Below, in pieces: positions 60,731 to 64,000 of a stretch of DNA of 64,000 nucleotides. The notes under the pieces were generated by a model. The model was not told the DNA's origin, made no database searches, and was given only the letters and a program-made list of their open reading frames with translations. Origin of the DNA: a bacterium (GTDB taxonomy: Bacteria > Desulfobacterota > Binatia > HRBIN30 > CADEER01); assembly GCA_030430165.1 (NCBI GenBank), contig JAUIGL010000001.1, positions 124,001 to 188,000 of the forward strand, written 5' to 3'. Position 1 is the stretch's first letter. The number at the start of each line of letters is the position of its first letter. Position numbers and translations under genes: made by a program.

Positions 60731-62395
60731 ATGACGAGCAAGAATCAGCCTCCGCGCGAGGGCGGATCGATCGAGCACTACGACGCGGTCATCATCGGAG
60801 CGGGTGTCAGCGGCATGTACGCGCTGCACCATCTGCGCGAAATGGGCCTCTCGGTGCGGGTGTATGACGGTGCCAGCGATGTTGGCGGCACCTGGTGGTA
60901 CAACCGCTACCCGGGGGCGCGGGTCGACGGCCCCGGCAGTCCCTTCTACTGCTACACCTTCTCCGAAGAGCTCATCGAAGAGTGGGACTGGGAGGAGACC
61001 CAGTCCGAGCAGTCCGCGGTGCTTGCCTACCTCGAGCATGTCGCCGACAGGTTCGACCTGCGCCGCGACATCCAGTTCGAGACCTGGGTGCGAGACGCCC
61101 GCTACGACGAGGCGGCGCAACGCTGGACGGTAGAGACCAGTACCGGCGTTCGTGCCTGCGCGCAGTTTTTGATCTGCGCGGTCGGCGCGCTATCGACGGC
61201 CAACATGCCGGACATTCCCGGAATCCGTGATTTCGCGGGCGAGACCTACCACACGGGACATTGGCCTCACCAGCCGGTTCAGTTCGAAGGGAAGCGTGTC
61301 GCCGTGATCGGCACCGGTTCCTCGGGGATTCAGGCGATCCCCGAGATCGCCAAAGAGGCGGCGCACGTCACGGTGCTGCAGCGCACGCCGCAATTTGCCT
61401 TCCCGGCAGGGAATCGGCCGATCACCGCCGAGGACATGGCGCACGCGAGAGCGAACTGGGACGACTTCCGCGCCAAGATGTATGCCAGCAACGGAGGCTT
61501 CCCGGCCGACCCCAACCCTTCGCGCTCCGCCCTCGACGACACCCCGGAGCAGCGGCAAGCGTTCTACGAGGAGCTGTGGCAGCGTGGCGGGTTCGGGTTC
61601 TTCCTCAAGCTGTACGACGACATTGCGATCAGCGAGGAGGCGAACGCCACGCTTGCCGATTTCGTGCGCGGCAAGATCCGCGCGATCGTGCGCGACCCGG
61701 AGACCGCCGACAAGTTGATGCCGGACCACTTCGTGATCACCAAGCGGCCGATTCTGGAGAACGGCTACTTCGAGTGTTTCAACCGCGACAACGTCGCCCT
61801 GGTCGACCTGCGCGAGGACCCGATCGAGCGGTTTACCGAAACCAGTGTGATCACCCGATCCGGCGAGCATCCCATCGACATGCTCGTCCTCGCCACCGGC
61901 TTCGACGCGATCAGCGGCTCGATGCTGCGGCTCAACCCGAAAGGACGTGGCGGCGAGAGTCTGAAGGAGAGGTGGCGCGACCGCTTCCACAACTATCTCG
62001 GTCTCGCGATCGCGGGCTTCCCCAACCTGTTCATGGTGCACGGCCCCGGGTCGCCCGGCGTGTTCTACAACATGCCGCTCGGTGCCGAGCGACAGCTCGA
62101 CTGGATCGGCAACCTGATGCGCCATCTGCGCGACAACGGGAAGGGGGCGGCCGAGCCGACGACCGACAGCGAGACCGCCTGGGCCGGCGAAGTCAGTGCG
62201 ATTGCCGATGCCACGCTCTTCCCCCGCACCGACTCCTGGTGGACCGGCGCCAACATCGAGGGAAAGCCCCGCTACTTTTCGGCATACCTGGCCGGCTCGA
62301 TCTACTACGCGCGGCTCGCCGAGATCGCGGCCAACGACTACGACGGTTTCGTGTTGGAGCCGGCACACCGCGCAGACGACGCCAAGGCCTGTTGA
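60731..62395 (+). CDS. Baeyer-Villiger-type flavin-containing monooxygenase
   Basis: 554 residues with AGGAGAAGGG before the ATG. FAD-binding GAGVSGMYALHHL (about 22-35) and NADPH-binding IGTGSSGIQAIPEI (about 193-206) flank the BVMO fingerprint FAGETYHTGHWP (about 169-180), which fits FxGxxxHxxxWP. DVGGTWWYNRYPGARVD is the usual FAD-loop. The enzyme inserts one oxygen into ketones or steroids, or oxidises heteroatoms, using NADPH and O2. Substrate unknown. A FadR-type palindrome precedes it and others follow. Confidence 0.95.
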   Translation: MTSKNQPPREGGSIEHYDAVIIGAGVSGMYALHHLREMGLSVRVYDGASDVGGTWWYNRYPGARVDGPGSPFYCYTFSEELIEEWDWEETQSEQSAVLAYLEHVADRFDLRRDIQFETWVRDARYDEAAQRWTVETSTGVRACAQFLICAVGALSTANMPDIPGIRDFAGETYHTGHWPHQPVQFEGKRVAVIGTGSSGIQAIPEIAKEAAHVTVLQRTPQFAFPAGNRPITAEDMAHARANWDDFRAKMYASNGGFPADPNPSRSALDDTPEQRQAFYEELWQRGGFGFFLKLYDDIAISEEANATLADFVRGKIRAIVRDPETADKLMPDHFVITKRPILENGYFECFNRDNVALVDLREDPIERFTETSVITRSGEHPIDMLVLATGFDAISGSMLRLNPKGRGGESLKERWRDRFHNYLGLAIAGFPNLFMVHGPGSPGVFYNMPLGAERQLDWIGNLMRHLRDNGKGAAEPTTDSETAWAGEVSAIADATLFPRTDSWWTGANIEGKPRYFSAYLAGSIYYARLAEIAANDYDGFVLEPAHRADDAKAC

Positions 62396-62487
62396 GGGCC
62401 GCCGCCGGTCAGACCCGACCGGGGTCGGACCATCGCAACTATTTGAATTTCTTGCCGATTCGTCTTCTCGAGGGGCAATAATCGACC

Positions 62488-62525
62488 TTAAACCCTCCAT
62501 TTTGCCGTGGAAATGGACGGTTTAA
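62488..62525. terminator. 15-bp AT-rich inverted repeat downstream of the monooxygenase
   Basis: TTAAACCCTCCATTT and AAATGGACGGTTTAA pair with one mismatch across TGCCGTGG. It lies 92 bases after the monooxygenase stop. There is no following T-tract, so it could be a terminator or a large operator for the downstream regulator gene. Confidence 0.5.
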
Positions 62526-62587
62526 CGGTGCGCGTTCTACCCGGGTCGGCGGGACGCCTGCCGGAACCCGACCGACAGCCATTTGTG

Positions 62588-62600
62588 CTGGTCAGACCAC
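62588..62600. promoter_or_regulatory. FadR-type operator, near-perfect copy
   Basis: CTGGTCAGACCAC, 12 of 13 bases identical to 60675-60687, 77 bases before ATG 62677. With 62405-62417 it makes three GGTCAGACC sites around the monooxygenase. Confidence 0.6.
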
Positions 62601-62617
62601 GCTAGTCGGAGCAACAG

Positions 62618-62677
62618 TGAGGTGATCGTCGACTAACCGCCTCGCCAGAGTGAGGTGATTATGGCACAATCGCCTCA
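62618..62677. promoter_or_regulatory. Three TGAGGTGAT half-sites before the HTH/ATPase gene
   Basis: AGTGAGGTGAT occurs at 62616-62626 and 62649-62659, spaced 33 bp (about three helical turns). AATCGCCTCA at 62668-62677 is the inverted half-site (one mismatch to AATCACCTCA), overlapping the ATG. The second and third halves make an inverted repeat with a 7-base spacer. Probable autoregulatory operator. Confidence 0.6.
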
Positions 62678-63696
62678 TGGGAGGTCGCGCCGACAGGCTC
62701 CGCCGGCTGGTCGAGGCCCGCGGCACGGTTGCCAATCGAGAGGTCGCCGCCGATCTCGGGATCTCGGCGGCGACCAGCCATCGTCTCTTGAGCGCCTTGG
62801 TGACCAGCGGAGTTCTGGAGCGCTTCGGCCGGGGACGTTCGGCCCGCTATCGGTTTGCCACGGTGCGCCGGCGGTTTCGGCGCAGCGGTCTGGACGAATC
62901 CGCTGCCTGGCAGGAAGTCGAGCAGCGCATCAACACGATCCAACCCCTCGGCCGCCGCGAAGCGGACAGCCTGGCCTACGCGGCCAGTGAAATCATCAAC
63001 AACGCGATCGACCACTCCGGTGGTACCTGGGTAGAGGTGTCGGCCTCGTTTGGAGCGGGAGGGGCGACCGAGGTGGAGGTGCGCGACAACGGAGTCGGCG
63101 CGATCCGCCGCATCTGTGAAGACTTCTCCTATGCTTCCGCGCACGACGCGATCGTCCAGCTGGAGAAAGGGAAGCTGACCAGCGACCCCGCCAACCACAG
63201 CGGCGAGGGGCTCTTCTTTTCGTCGAAAGCCGTGTCTCGGTTTCGACTCGAGAGCCAGGAGGTGACATGGCTCGTCGACAATCTCGTAGGCGACAGTGCG
63301 ATCGGACCATCCGATCTACGCAAGGGCACGCGCGTCACGTTGGAGGTGGTCGCCGGGCGAGTTCCCTGGATTACGGAGGTGTTCGCCGAGTACACCGACG
63401 CGGAGGATCTGTCCTTCGACAAGACGCGAACGACCATCAAGCTCGCGGCCATGGGGCCGAGGTTGATCTCCCGCTCGCAAGCCAAGCGCGTGGTTGCCCG
63501 CCTGGAAAACTTCAAACGGGCCGTCCTCGACTTCTCATCTGTCGAGCTGGTCGGCCAGGGGTTCTGTGACGAAGTATTCCGCGTCTTCGCTCTGCGCCAT
63601 CCGCAGATCGAGATCGAGCCTTGCGGAATGAACGAGCACGTCGCCTTCATGGTCGCCCGCGCCCGAGCTGCCGCAGCCCAACAGGGGGAAGGCTAG
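62677..63696 (+). CDS. HTH regulator with HATPase and STAS-like DUF4325 domains
   Basis: 339 residues. Residues 1-65 are a winged HTH (GTVANREVAADLGISAATSHRLLSALV ... RYRFATV). Residues about 75-190 are a GHKL ATPase without a histidine phosphorylation site: N-box ASEIINNAIDHSGG, G1 VRDNGVGAIRR, and a glycine-containing lid HSGEGLFFSSKA. Residues about 240-330 are the STAS-like DUF4325 domain (FKRAVLDFSSVELVGQGFCDEVFRVF). ATP-sensitive, anti-sigma-like control of DNA binding is inferred from this fusion. The gene probably autoregulates through upstream half-sites. Confidence 0.82.
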   Translation: MGGRADRLRRLVEARGTVANREVAADLGISAATSHRLLSALVTSGVLERFGRGRSARYRFATVRRRFRRSGLDESAAWQEVEQRINTIQPLGRREADSLAYAASEIINNAIDHSGGTWVEVSASFGAGGATEVEVRDNGVGAIRRICEDFSYASAHDAIVQLEKGKLTSDPANHSGEGLFFSSKAVSRFRLESQEVTWLVDNLVGDSAIGPSDLRKGTRVTLEVVAGRVPWITEVFAEYTDAEDLSFDKTRTTIKLAAMGPRLISRSQAKRVVARLENFKRAVLDFSSVELVGQGFCDEVFRVFALRHPQIEIEPCGMNEHVAFMVARARAAAAQQGEG

Positions 63697-63763
63697 TCCG
63701 GCGCTACCTAGAGTCGCCCACGTCGCTCCTGCGTCCCCAAAGCGTCGGGAGCCGCCGGCGAAA

Positions 63764-64000
63764 TCAAGAATAGATTCGGTCGGTGGTTGGGCCGAGCTCG
63801 GCGAGGAGCGCCCGAGCGTCGGTTACGGCGCGCATCTCGCTCCCCTCGGTCAGGTCGGCTTCTGCCGCGGCGAGGAGGTCGAAGGCTGCTCGCCTGCGAC
63901 CCTGCCTCGCCCACAAACTGGCCAAGGAGTGCGCGGCCCTAAGCGCGAAAACCTTTGCGCCCTGGCCTTGCGCGACGCGTAAGGCGCGGATGAGCTCCGC
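63764..64000 (-). CDS. C-terminus of a TPR protein, partial
   Basis: The minus strand is open from the window edge to a TGA at 63764-63766: 78 residues, beginning AELIRALRVAQGQGAKVFAL, then RAAHSLASLWARQGRRRAAFDLL, DLTEGSEMRAVTDARALLAEL. This is the typical helical C-terminus of adenylate-cyclase/LuxR/AAA-type proteins with TPR repeats (last repeat ending in an ALLAEL helix). The start and the main domains lie beyond the window. Confidence 0.75.
   Translation of the reverse strand, partial: AELIRALRVAQGQGAKVFALRAAHSLASLWARQGRRRAAFDLLAAAEADLTEGSEMRAVTDARALLAELGPTTDRIYS

Noticed and set aside
61190-62500. 436-codon minus-strand frame opposite the monooxygenase
   Set aside because: Antisense shadow of a gene with complete BVMO fingerprint.

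Overview
The window is 64 kb of GC-rich DNA from a Gram-negative bacterium. It encodes a TonB-dependent receptor, several outer-membrane channel proteins and at least nine predicted lipoproteins whose Cys is followed by acidic residues. Three traits suggest Candidatus Binatota (formerly grouped with Deltaproteobacteria): dockerin-like tails of the type GDCDGDGAVSIAELI, long Thr/Ala/Pro low-complexity linkers, and a recurrent exported domain with a GCP...CW signature. That placement is inferred from protein style and was not tested. No rRNA, tRNA, phage, transposase or CRISPR was seen.

Layout. 0-6 kb: an operon-like run of a DUF3604 protein, a lipoprotein lipase/esterase, an outer-membrane channel and a prokaryotic pentameric ligand-gated ion channel. 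6-12.2 kb: a sulfatase, a TetR regulator, an SDR, a small membrane protein, a GST and a truncated GST-like remnant, separated by palindromic dispersed repeats. 12.2-21.7 kb: three haloalkane-dehalogenase-like hydrolases (two exported as lipoproteins), a VapBC toxin-antitoxin pair, a two-component system, an epoxide-hydrolase-like lipoprotein and a tandem DUF1330-like lipoprotein. 21.8-25.8 kb: a small membrane protein behind a 27-bp palindrome, a two-domain GST, a thioredoxin-fold selenoprotein with an in-frame UGA, and a nitronate monooxygenase.

25.9-38.2 kb: a 12-kb unidirectional cluster that looks like an exported metal (probably zinc) acquisition system. It holds two small DUF2946-like exported proteins, five paralogous exported proteins sharing a domain with a (H)xHPE(Y/F)QL-type core, a membrane-fused aminopropyltransferase, a His-rich ZnuD-like TonB receptor, a His-rich exported peptide and a DUF2490 protein. 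Many of its genes overlap. 38.3-43.4 kb: a cupin, an amino-acid-type ABC binding protein, a chimeric gene fragment, an AraC regulator and an exported beta-propeller-like lipoprotein.

43.5-48.5 kb: DUF6502, DUF5666, DUF4331 and TPR genes whose two promoter regions share one 18-bp palindrome, TTGGG-N8-CCCAA. 48.5-54.6 kb (minus strand): an RlmI-type methyltransferase, a WS/DGAT wax-ester synthase, a receiver protein with Glu in place of the phospho-Asp, and a large exported Cys-rich protein with a 60-bp tandem repeat. 54.8-60.5 kb (minus strand): a complete Dpp/Opp-type ABC transporter operon. 60.7-62.4 kb: a Baeyer-Villiger-type flavin monooxygenase flanked by FadR-like operators. 62.7-64 kb: an HTH/ATPase/STAS-like regulator with repeated operator half-sites, then the end of a TPR protein that runs off the window.
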